Origin: Haberlea rhodopensis
Taxonomy: Eukaryota; Streptophyta; Magnoliopsida; Lamiales; Gesneriaceae
Assembly: GCA_907163345.1 (NCBI GenBank)
Contig: CAJQUN010000055.1
Coordinates: 2,666,001 to 2,730,000, forward strand
Length of the DNA stretch: 64,000 nucleotides
Reading direction: 5' to 3'
In this document: piece after piece, positions 1-10,900 of the stretch
Layout of the letters: the number at the start of each line of letters is the position of its first letter
Position numbering within the stretch: position 1 is the stretch's first letter
Notes under the pieces: generated by a model
The model's input: only the letters and a program-made list of their open reading frames with translations
Told to the model about the DNA's origin: nothing
The model's database searches: none
Program-made: the position numbers and the translations under genes

Positions 1-65
1 ATTAAGTATGAAAAATGATTATTGGATAGATATATAGAAAGTTGTTTTAAGACGGGGTGTTGATC

Positions 66-238
66 GGAAAATACTTGTCTGTATCTGGCTTGAGCCTCAC
101 TTATACATTAACTCAATATTAAAACGCATTCCATTTTAAATAAAAAAATACGTAAACTAACATATCAATAATTTTAAACCAGTCATATTGAGTTGGTTTA
201 CAAGTGAACCGTAGACCGTGTCAATACAAGTATTTTCC
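66..238. repeat. MITE-like inverted-repeat element
   Basis: A 13-bp perfect terminal inverted repeat (GGAAAATACTTGT at 66-78, its complement at 226-238) encloses about 150 AT-rich bases without an ORF. GTTGAT occurs just outside both ends and may be a target duplication, though it is not flush with the repeats. Size and structure fit a non-autonomous DNA transposon; superfamily not assignable. Confidence 0.5.
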
Positions 239-2473
239 ATGTTGATAAATAAGGATGAGGATTCTATTCAAGAGTGCTACTTGTGATGCGTTGCCTCAAC
301 ATGTCCACATCGCCATTGTAGTCAGATATGTATTGGAGCTCCTTTAATTTGGAGCCACATCAATTTTACACCCCTTTCATCTTTATAAAACTTTTGTCGT
401 TTCGTATTATCCTACACATTTAAATTTTCAAAATGTGCTAACTTACAAAACTGATCCTATAACTATAAGTGTGTAATAATAATCCCAAATTTTTATGACT
501 AAATAAATGTAGTCTCACGGAAATTATTTTTTAACAAAACTGATCCATAGAAATTATTTTAATAAATATAATCTTACGAAAATTGTTTTTTAAGCAAAAA
601 TGACTATATTTCTTCTTTTAAAAAAATGGAATGGATATACGCCGCGCACATGTCCGTTCAAGAACAAAATTCCCATGTCTACACATGTCCACATATGCAC
701 GACTAATCGTTTATTTATTTATTATTATTATTATTATTTTTACAGAAAATGATTTTGAGACCATTTTTGTTAAAAGGAACATTTATATGGACTATTAGTA
801 ATAAAAGTTTGAGACTATTATTAGACACTATTTAGTAAGACTATTTTTTTAAATTTACCACCTCAAATTGTTTAACCCCATAGAACATTAGGGATACTGG
901 GTATTGAAATGGGTTAAAAATTCTTTACAAAAAATAATTGAGTAGAAGTCACATTGTATATTTAAATATGTAAAAAAAAAATTGCATTCACATAATTTTG
1001 TGCTGAACTTATTGAATTAAATTATATAAAAATTAGTCCTCAAGGTTAACACAAATTAATTTTGATTGTAATAATAAAACAATTATGTTTTCCCCCTAGC
1101 AATGGGTTCTTCAAATCCTCCAAGGACTATGCAATCGCTGATCAATATCTCATACGAAAATTACAATATACATAGGTTAATGATAAATCGGATCAAATCC
1201 AAATATTAGAATTTAGATCAGATTTTACATTTACCACTTGGACAATATAATTACTTTTATCCATTTGTGAGAAGTTATATTACTTTATAAAATTACACAT
1301 ACGACTTTCCTCGCAACTCGAGTTAACTATTTTCATAAAGCGACATATATAAGAAACCACTACTACTAGTATTTATTGTGGAATAATTTCAACATGTGTC
1401 ATGTAAGTTGGCCTAGATAGTATTTTGGTGCTCTAAATATTGGCATTTTGTCTTAATCTAGTAAATTAATCATTTAATATGATGTCTGATATTCTTGACA
1501 TATCCTACTGAAATTCGGAATTCCGACAAAAATAAGACTAAATATGTAAAAACAATCAAGTTATTGCCCTAAGACCAAATTTTAACCACTTGAACAACAA
1601 AAAAATTATATATGTCAACTGACATGACCAATTTTAGAATTTATAAATTCATCGTTTACATAATTAGTTTCACGACTACATAAAAGATACGATACATCAC
1701 ACATTTTTAAAAAAAATGTTGTTTATTAGAAGTTATTTTAAAAAACAATCAAAATTTAAAGTTTGATGAACTTTAAAAATTTAACTAAATAATGCTACAA
1801 TTAGTTTGACATGTTAGAAGTCGGCAAGCGCTGAGATAATACGATAACGATATGTGTAGGAAAAGTGGTGACGGGGAGAGCAAAATTAAAGGGACGTTTC
1901 GTTGATCAGAAATCTTTTGGAATATAACAAAAAATCAAACTAGCTTTTAAATTATATGATGACCAGTGATGTAATTGTGCATCCCTCAAATATATTCTTA
2001 TGCACATATAATGGAAAACCCTGTGTACGTAGTCTCACAAGTTTGACTCATTGGCACTCACGTAGTACAGTTCCTTAGTATAGGAATTTGTGATGCCACT
2101 GTATAAGAAAATAAAGTTGCGCGTCTGTTAACGACTATAATTTTGGCCCAGTAACAAGATGATTACCTGCCTGGCTTAAATCATTTTTATCGAAAAAAAT
2201 CGAATATAAGTTAGATATAAATATATTCATGAGGAGCTCTCTTACTTATTTGTGAGTTAATTATACTTTAATTATACTTAGGAGTTAAGTTGGTAATTAA
2301 TATATACACGGGGCTCACACGGGAGAAGAAGATGAAGCTTGAGGCATACAAAAGAAGAGGGCTGGGTTGAGATTCTTGATTAATATCTATCATAAAAAGA
2401 CTTGTCGACACCATTATTTCTGCCTACTCCCAAAAGTAAAATGCATGTAGTATAAAATTGGGTGGTGCACGGG
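239..2473. other. AT-rich intergenic DNA
   Basis: No ORF with recognisable protein content on either strand. Poly-A/T runs and short ATT repeats only. I see no RNA gene or clear transposon end here. Confidence 0.6.
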
Positions 2474-2600
2474 GAAATATTTGTATGGACTCGTTTTGTG
2501 TCTCAATTATAGACCAACTCAATATACTTAGTCTAAAATGGTTAGTATGTTAGTTTATATGTATTTTTTATTTAAAATGTGTTATATTTAGTGTGGAGTG
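2474..2600. repeat. second copy related to the 66-238 MITE-like element
   Basis: The stretch around 2540-2590 (GTTAGTTTATATGTATTTTT, then TATTTAAAATG) closely matches the reverse complement of 130-175 inside the first element. The left end GAAATATTTGTATGGA resembles its terminal repeat. Ends are degenerate, so this is probably an older copy in inverted orientation. Confidence 0.35.
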
Positions 2601-2701
2601 AATAGGCCATGCCACTAATGGAGACCCTTTTCAATTATATAAAGGTTATGGTCCATAGGATGAAGGGCGGAGGTATATATTTATATATATGGTTGAACTT
2701 G

Positions 2702-2703
<2 letters not shown>

Positions 2704-2751
<48 letters not shown>
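2704..2751. repeat. (AT)n microsatellite
   Basis: About 24 uninterrupted AT dinucleotides. Short ORFs across it are artefacts of the repeat. Confidence 0.95.
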
Positions 2752-2754
<3 letters not shown>

Positions 2755-5459
2755 CGAATCCATCTGAACCTTGATTTTGCACCCAAAGTACCACTGATTA
2801 ATTATGCAATGAACCACAATTTAAAATATAAAATTTGGACAAGTGCCCAATTACTAAATATGATAAAATGAATTAACCACAATTCTTACTGTTCGAATGA
2901 GACTACATATTTCCTCAAATGGGAAAACCAAGAATTAACTGAAAATTATGAAGTAATAATAAAAATTATAAAGAAATGGCTACGTCAGATATTGATTATA
3001 TAAATAATTATAGAGTAATTAATAAATCTATGAGACTCTCTCTCAGCTTAAAAAACTAGTTATATTTTCGTGCTTCAAGGTTATATTTTTGTGCATCAGT
3101 TACTTTTTATAATTTTTATGTACTAGTTACTTTTTATAATTTTTGTGCACCAGTTATTTTTATAATTTTCGTGCACCAGTTACTTTTTCTCTGGGTCATC
3201 TTCTTAGTTGCAATATCATACTGTATGGCTGTAAATTTTGAAAATGAACAAACAAGCGCTCACACCAATGAATCACAACTAAAAAACCTCAAAAACAACA
3301 CATATAGTGTATACACACACAGAGTACATACATACACAAACATAAAGGTTGTGCGGCTGGTGAAGACGGCGACAGCTTGTGAAGACGTCGGCGTCAGGCT
3401 GGTGAAGACGGTAGAGTGGTGGGGGTGGAGAGGAAAGAGAGATGAGATATTTCATGGGTTTGAAACTCTAATTAAGTTAAATATTAAATCATATATATTT
3501 TAGTAAGCAAAAACGACAGTAAAACCAAAATTCAAAAAGTGTATCTATGTGAATTAAATTTTCCCCTCCCTATACTACTTTGATGTAATCATTTTTTTTC
3601 CCAGATTTTACAATTTTTTTTCTCAACTTGGTATCTCATTGCAATTTCTCCAAATAAAAACATGATAATTTAATTAATCAAAAAATATAATAAAGAAGGG
3701 CAAATTTCGGGCCGGTACCAGAATGAGAGAGTTTTTTCGTTTCAATCTACCAAAAAAAAGTTCTTTCAACTAAGTCTAATCTCAACTGAAATGACCAAAA
3801 TAGACATAACTCCTCATCCTTCCCCCAAATAACTCTCCAACGTTTTCTGCTCTCCTTCAACAACAATTTCGTCGATAAAATCTCTATGGATAAATTTGCA
3901 TTGCTTTCTTCAGATCGTTCTGTTAGTTATTCGTCAAGTTGGAATAATTTCATTGATGTCATTGTTACTTTTGTACGAGTTACTATAAGATTTTCCTTCA
4001 ATTATTGTGTTAGGTCACCGTAATTTTATTAATTTACCTTGAATTGTGTACTGGTGATTTGCTTCTTATTCAAAAGTCAAAAGTTGTTGGCTTTGGGGTG
4101 CCAATCTATGATTCAATATGCTGCATTGGTTGTTGATGTTTATGACGATTACAGTTTAGTTGGTGCAGACGCCTATGTTTTTTTTGTTAAAAGACAGTAT
4201 ATGAGTCTATCGGTGCATGTAATTTATATGCACAAATAGACTCAGGCGATGCATCTATCTAACTGTTTGGTTATATAATGCCCATCGACTTAATTAATGA
4301 TAATAAGGTTATTATAAGTTTTAACTTAAGTTAAAACAAAAATAATAATAAGAATAATTATGAGTAAACTCTAAAAGTACTCATAGGATAATTCTGTAAT
4401 TTTGGAATATGTATATGAGATTTTCGAAAATTTTGTAACTTAAAATAAAAGAAAAACGAGATGCTAGACACAAACAAGTTGTTTTATTGAAACTCGTGAC
4501 TTAGACGTGGTACACTGCATGTATCTCAAAATTAATTGAGAGAATGCAACGTGTACTCTTCTTCTTGTCAGATTATTTGCTTTACTAATTCCTCTTGTAA
4601 GCATCGAACTTTTATTCTCCATTCGAACAGGGTTGTGTGGTTGTGTCGTAACTCTAATTTCTTGTAAGTTTCTTGATTTATTTTATTTATTATATTTATT
4701 ATATTGAGTTTGTGAAACGAATTTAGACGTAATCAAGAAAGTTTGATGATTATGGGTTTTATGAGAAGAAAATATCGAGTTAATTAGCATTATAAAATAA
4801 ATCTATCGTTTGTTACATTTATATATTATTGGAAAATTTATTTTTGTCTTGCCTAGAACAGAAATGAACATGAATTTGCTTTTATAATTGCTTATGTTAT
4901 TATGTGGTTGTAAGTAAGTTCTTTTATTAAAATGATGAATTGGGTTAGTAACTTCAAGAAATATGGAATTTGTATTTTAATGTCTTGGGGTCGTACGTCC
5001 ATGTGTTTATACATAGAGGATTAGAATTTGAGGAAACTACTTAATGAATTATATAATTTTTCAGTTCAAATGAATAAGCAGAATAAAAGAAAAAGTATGA
5101 TAAATTAGTTCATTATCACTTAATGATTTTTGGCTAGTATCATTTTCCTCTCTTTTGAGGATTGTCATGGTATTGGACAATTAAATTAAAGTATTACAAT
5201 GATATGGAAGAGTCTATTTGTTTTACTTAAAAACAAGGGAAAATGACATTTAGCCTTGAAAAGTAGCTACAGTATGTGTATTGTTTATCTTTATGGTAAT
5301 GATACTCCATAAATTAATGTTAGGTGATATAAGGGAAGTAGTAATAGAAAACGAATGAAACGACTTAGTTGATTTAAACGCATCTTTGGATTGTGTAGAT
5401 TGATTTTCAATATTGAAATTCCATCTAAGGAGCAAGCGACAATAATTTTGGGTCGAAGA
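2752..5459. other. AT-rich intergenic DNA
   Basis: No recognisable gene. It contains a short imperfect tandem repeat (separate entry). A small ORF at 3171-3503 starts in that repeat and shows no domain. The stretch 3780-4260 is slightly less AT-rich and could be an old gene or transposon remnant, but nothing can be named. Confidence 0.5.
3085..3195. repeat. imperfect tandem repeat, about 32-bp unit
   Basis: Three to four degenerate units of the type GTGCACCAGTTACTTTTTAT followed by AATTTT, e.g. near 3092, 3122, 3146 and 3171. Confidence 0.6.
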
Positions 5460-5778
5460 AAATAAGGTATGTTGCGATCGGGTAACATACGACAGGTATC
5501 TGTATCATTTGATATATGATTTGTTGACTTCTGTGAATTACGTGAGATTATGTGGTTACGTGATTTTATTTAAATTATGTGGCATTCATAGCATGCATGA
5601 ATGGTACATTGGTGTATGAAAAATAAATATTTTGTTAACACACATCATTTTTATACATACATCGATGCATGACATTGCACGTTGAGCTATGATCCTTAAA
5701 TACCCTGTTTATTTCTGGATTCTGGGATAATCATTGGAGATTGGTACCGCGATACTATGACCGACATTAAATGGCCCG
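5460..5778 (+). mobile_element. older LTR-like sequence, left part (split by Tekay-1)
   Basis: This stretch continues at 14969-15590 when the Tekay-1 insertion and one AAAGG duplicate are removed. The right part has features common in plant gypsy LTRs: GCATTGCATTACATTGCATT runs and a GGGCTTTGGCTCACCCC block. Outer limits are uncertain and no partner LTR is in the window. Confidence 0.35.
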
Positions 5779-6207
5779 AAAGGTGTAGGGTCTTCCCACC
5801 TTAACAGTGATTACTAGACATAAAAAGGATTAATCATGCATTGATAACGTCTTAAGGATTCGGTTGTTACATGAGCTAACCGGATTACAGGCCAAAAATT
5901 ACAAAACTTCAAAATAATTCATTACATTCCAAAAGAATGTCATTTAGATTTACTCTACTCCTAGAGTAGATACTAATCATAACTTGAAATCCTAAACGTT
6001 CCGGTGTCCCTCGTAGCTCACTGCCTCAACCCGACCCTTAGTCCTTTCATCCAAAAGCGTACCTACAGGGACAACACATCATGAGCATATACAATTTCAC
6101 TTAACAACATATAAACATTATAGTAAATGCATGAAATCTTGGTTAAGTAAATATGCTGGTTATTCATTAACTTCTTATTGTTGTCCCTGATTCATAATCA
6201 TGCATAT

Positions 6208-6363
6208 GGGGCACCTTACCCTGTGGCACCTTACCACAATAACATCGCATGGCTACTTACCATGTGGGGCACCTTACCCCGTGGCACCTTACCACAATAA
6301 CATCGCATGGCTACTTACCATGTGGGGCACCTTACCCCGTGGCACCTTACCACAATAACATCG
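6208..6363. repeat. 58-bp tandem repeat, 2.7 units
   Basis: Units start at 6208, 6266 and 6324 with GGGGCACCTTACC and include GGCACCTTACCACAATAAC. The corresponding block of the other LTR (13095-13424) has six starts, which accounts for 174 of the 175 bp length difference. Confidence 0.95.
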
Positions 6364-6469
6364 TATAAACATCATCATATAAACATCGTATACACATCAT
6401 GATTTCATCGTATACATATTCATGCGATAAATGCATAGTCATAGCGTAGGGATGTGTTTTACCGTCCGA

Positions 6470-6500
6470 TGCCCGTACGTCTCTTACGTACCTTTTCAAA
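6470..6500. promoter_or_regulatory. conserved ACGT-rich block of Tekay LTRs
   Basis: GATGCCCGTACGTC, two bases, then TTACGTACC. The same block occurs at 13530-13560, 50020-50045 and 57204-57230, and in degenerate form (CCGTACGTCAACACGTACC) in the solo LTR near 19746. Inverted GTACGT/ACGTAC halves with ACGT cores suggest a factor-binding site, possibly in the LTR promoter; function is inferred. Confidence 0.45.
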
Positions 6501-6652
6501 AGGAGGAGGAGTCAATAGACTTATCTCCTTGATGGTGCTGGTACCTGGGATGGCTCTACATAACCACATAATATAATATTAGGCACCGATACGAGAATCG
6601 AAATCAAATTTCAAAAAAAATCATAAAATTTTATAACATATGAACAGTGACT

Positions 6653-6759
6653 GCCGATCGATCGGTATCTCTCACCGATCGATCGCTTAACTGTTCATCA
6701 TTTACTCCTTTTGCTACTGGTTTTGCCGATCGATCGGTGTTCATCACCGATCGATCGGT
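6653..6759. repeat. phased palindrome module, Tekay-1 3' LTR
   Basis: Four copies of CCGATCGATCGG (the second ends CGC) start at 6654, 6675, 6726 and 6747, spaced 21-51-21 bp. Each is self-complementary and the two members of a pair can form a hairpin with a 12-14 bp stem and a loop of about 7-9 nt. Confidence 0.9.
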
Positions 6760-7901
6760 CGTTCATATACTTCGAGATTTTTCCAGAAATCTCGAACACT
6801 TCAATTTACACCCTTCAAACTCCTTCATAACTTACATTATATGCCTAAACTAGCATATCAATAGTTTCAACATACTTTCATGCATGTATTAAAATTAAAG
6901 TTTCACTTATAGCTTAACCCGACATGCATTAAATCTACCCCTCTTTATCAATACCCGATCAGCTTTTTCGGAAAACAGGGCATGATTATTCAGTTCAGAA
7001 TTTTCGAACACACACATTTATAGTCATGAAACTACCACATAGCCCATCGTTCATGCTTAAACATTTATGTTGGCATGTTCACAAAACTTCCGTGTATGTA
7101 TGCACATCAAAGATTTACCCATAACCTAAGCTAGCATGCTTCAAATCTTCCTAATAAAAGTCCTGCTCAACAAAAAAACAGGGTACTTCTTGCCCAGATT
7201 TTCGAGGAGCCCTTTTTACAATCGAAGATCTATCACATAAGTCATGCAAGCTACTTAACAAAACATGCTAAGGACATCATAAACATCACATAAAGGTACT
7301 CATATCAATCTTTCATTAAACTCTACCCTAGCATGCCAAATCTGCTATGACAAACATACATGTAAAAACACGAAAAGCTGGTGAACCAGCGTGATTCCTC
7401 ACCACTTTTGCTCTCCGATTTTTGTCAGGAAAAGGCAAGAAATTTCCGACCACTTTCTTCCTAGTAGTAGTCCAGATCTCAGACGAAGAGAAGGGAGGAA
7501 GAAGGAGGTTTTTGGGAGAGACCAAATGAGAAATATCTAAGTGCCAACTTGACTCCTTGGTCAATTATTTTCCAGAAAACAGGGGAGGGGGGCGTGGGTT
7601 GTATGCAAGTGGGGGGTGGGTGGTTGCATGTAGGGTGGTTTTGTGGTGTTTAATTGTATCCCGGTATTTCATATGATGTATAAAAGTATCTTCCCTTGAC
7701 ATTTTACAATTGCACCACATCATTACCACAATTAAAAACACGTAACATGTAACCTAAACCATATCATCATATCATAAATATAACCCCCAATTAAAATACC
7801 ACGACCCTCTTAGATACATCATAATTCATTATTGTAGCACATAATCATATAACATTTCATCATCGTAGCATATAATCATTTAACATTTCGGGGGTATTAC
7901 A

Positions 7902-7922
7902 TTACTCCCCTACTTATAAGAT
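7902..7922 (-). other. Tekay-1 polypurine tract
   Basis: On the minus strand AAGTAGGGGAG lies next to the 3' LTR. The same sequence sits at the equivalent place in Tekay-2. Confidence 0.8.
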
Positions 7923-7948
7923 TTCGCCCTCGAAATCCACATGCATCA

Positions 7949-10900
7949 TCATAACGGAACTAAACATAAATGCATACCAGAGAATAGTTCTGGGTAGTGC
8001 TGCACCATATGCCGTTCCGTCTCCCATGTAGCCTCCTCGACACCCCGACGATCCCACTGAACTTTGACCATCGGTATAACTTTGCTCCGTAGTCTGCGAT
8101 CCTCTCGATCCAGAATTCTGATTGGTCGTTCTTCGTAGGACATATCTGAGTCTAACTGAACTTCTGTAGGCTGTAAGACATGAGACGGAACTGGCTCATA
8201 CTTCCGCAACATAGAGACATGGAAAACATCGTGTATGCCAGACAAGGATGGTGGTAGAGCCAGACGATATGCCAAAGTACCGATACGCTGCAAAACTTCA
8301 TATGGCCCAACATATCTCGGAGATAACTTTCCCCGCATCCCAAAACGAACCACACCCCTGAAGGGCGAAATCTTTAAGAAGACCCGGTCTCCTAACTGGA
8401 ATTCTAGTGGTCGTCGCCGCTTATTGGCATAGGCCTCTTGCCTATCCTGGGCCGCTTTCATCTTCTGGCGTATCAACTTTATCTTACCTTCCATATCTCT
8501 GATCATATCCGGTCCTCTGACCGCTTTGCTAGTCAAGTCCTCCCAATACAGTGGTGATCTACATCGTCGTCCATACAGAGCTTCAAAAGGGGCCATTTGA
8601 ATGCTCGCCTGATAACTGTTATTATAGGATAACTCCACCAGCGGCACTGAATCCTGCCACGGAGTATCAAACTCCAAAATACACGCCCTCAACATGTCCT
8701 CGAGCGTCTGAATGGTACGCTCTGTTTGGCCGTCTGTCTGAGGGTGATAGGCCGTACTCAGTCTCACTTCTGTGCCCAAAGCTGTCTGGAGACCCTCCCA
8801 GAAATGTGAAGTGAACCTCGGGTCCCTGTCAGACACTATCGAGACTGGAATACCATGTAACCTTACCACATCCCGTATATACATCTGGGCCATCTTCAAG
8901 TATGTATATGACATACTGTAAGGGATGAAATGAGCCGTCTTCGTCAGCCTATCCACGATCACCCAGATAGCATCAAATCCTGAGGCCGTCCTAGGTAGGT
9001 GGGTCACAAAGTCCATAGATATATGCTCCCACTTCCATTCAGGCACCTCTAAGCTCTTCAGCTCACCACCAGGCCTCTGTCTCTCTGCCTTTACCTGCTG
9101 GCAGATCAAACATCTTTTAACGAAAATTATCACCTCACGCTTCATGCGTCTCCACCAGAATTGATCACACAGATCCTTGTACATCTTCTTTCCCCCTGGG
9201 TGGATACTGAACCGACTACTGTGAGCTCGCTCCAATATTCCTCTACGCAGTTCTGGTGTATCTGGGACTACCCATCGGTTGCCCAGTCTCAAAGAATCAT
9301 CCTCAGCCACTCTGAACTTGGATGGCTGACCCTGAAGTACCAATGACGTCCACCTCTGAACCTCACTATCCGACTTCTGGGCCTTCCTGATTGCCTCAAA
9401 TATGTCTGGCTCTGCCAATAGGGTCGACACTCGCACAGGCGACGTGTCTACATCGAAATCATAGCCCAGATGGCAATAAGAAGTCATCAAGGCCGACAAA
9501 CACATGACATCCTCTGCAGTACTCTTCACCTTCCGGCTTAAGGCGTCTGCTATCAAGTTTGCTTTACCTGGATGGTACTCAATTTCACAATCATAGTCTT
9601 TGAGCAAATCCATCCACCTTCTTTGCCTCATATTCAACTCTGCCTGAGTGAATAAGAACTTCAGGCTCTTATGGTCCGTATATATAGTGAAAGACGTGCC
9701 ATACAAGTAATGCCTCCATATCTTCAAGGCAAATATGATGGCCGCCAGTTCCAAATCGTGCACTGGATACCTAGCCTCGTGTGGCTTCAGCTGCCTCGAT
9801 GCATAAGCCACCACGTGCTTATTTTGCATCAACACACAGCCCAAACCCTGCAGTGACGCATCCGTATACAAGGTAAATCTCTCATTTTCAGACGGAATCA
9901 CCAGTACAGGCGCTGTAGTCAAGCGACGCTTCAGTTCTTGGAAGCTTTCCTCACAAGCTTCAGACCAATAGAAGGGGACTCCTTTCTGAGTCAGCTGTGT
10001 CAGGGGTTTGGCAATCTTCGAGAAACCTTCGACGAAACGTCGGTAATAACCTGCCAAACCGAGGAAACTCCGTATTTCTGGTACAGAAGTGGGTGCAGCC
10101 CACTCCATCACAGCTTCGATCTTCCTGGGATCCACAGATATCCCCTGGCTAGATATGACATGGCCTAAGAATACCACGCTGTCCAACCAGAACTCGCACT
10201 TACTAAGCTTTGCATATAGTTGATGATCCCTTAGGATCTGAAGCACTATCCTCAAGTGTCTTACGTGCTCTTCTTCCGTCCGAGAGTAGATAAGTATGTC
10301 GTCAATGAAGACTATGACGAACTGATCCAAATACGGCTGGAACACCCTGTTCATCAAACTCATGAAGACAGCTGGGGCATTCGTCACCCCAAAAGGCATG
10401 ACCAGAAATTCATAGTGCCCATATCTAGTCCTGAAAGCCGTCTTCTGAACATCATCTTCTCTTACTCGTATCTGATGGTACCCCGACCTCAGATCGATCT
10501 TACTGTAAAGCCTCGTTCCCTGCAACTGATCAAACAAGTCATCAATCCTTGGAAGTGGATACTTGTTCTTGACTGTGGCCTTATTCAGTTGTCTATAGTC
10601 AATACATAGGCGCATCGATCCATCTTTCTTCTTAACAAATAAGACAGGCGCTCCCCATGGCGATACGCTAGGGCGTATGTAGCCCTTGTCAAGGAGCTCC
10701 TGCAACTGCATCTTTAACTCCCTTAACTCAGCTGGTGCCATCCGGTATGGGGCACGAGAAATTGCAGACGTCCCTGGTAGCAGTTCAATCCCAAACTCGA
10801 CCTCTCTCGTCGGTGGGAATCCGGGAATCTCCTCCGGAAAGACATCAGCAAACTCTGCCACTACGGGCACATCCTCAACCTTCAACTCCTTCCTCTTTTC

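Larger units (their letters stand above)
5784..7901 (-). repeat. Tekay-1 3' LTR (2118 bp)
   Basis: It starts TGTAGGGTCTTCC and ends GGGGGTATTACA on the plus strand. It matches 12671-14963 almost base for base, apart from three instead of six copies of an internal 58-bp repeat and a few point differences (e.g. CCCTGTGG/CCCCGTGG near 6229 and CATTTCGG/CCTTTCGG at the end). Confidence 0.95.

Noticed and set aside
3171..3503. 110-codon ORF
   Set aside because: It begins inside a tandem repeat, has no recognisable domain and biased simple composition; no support as a gene.
6208..6363. repeat-spacer look of the 58-bp array, CRISPR-like at first sight
   Set aside because: Units are contiguous tandem copies without unique spacers, inside an LTR of a plant element.
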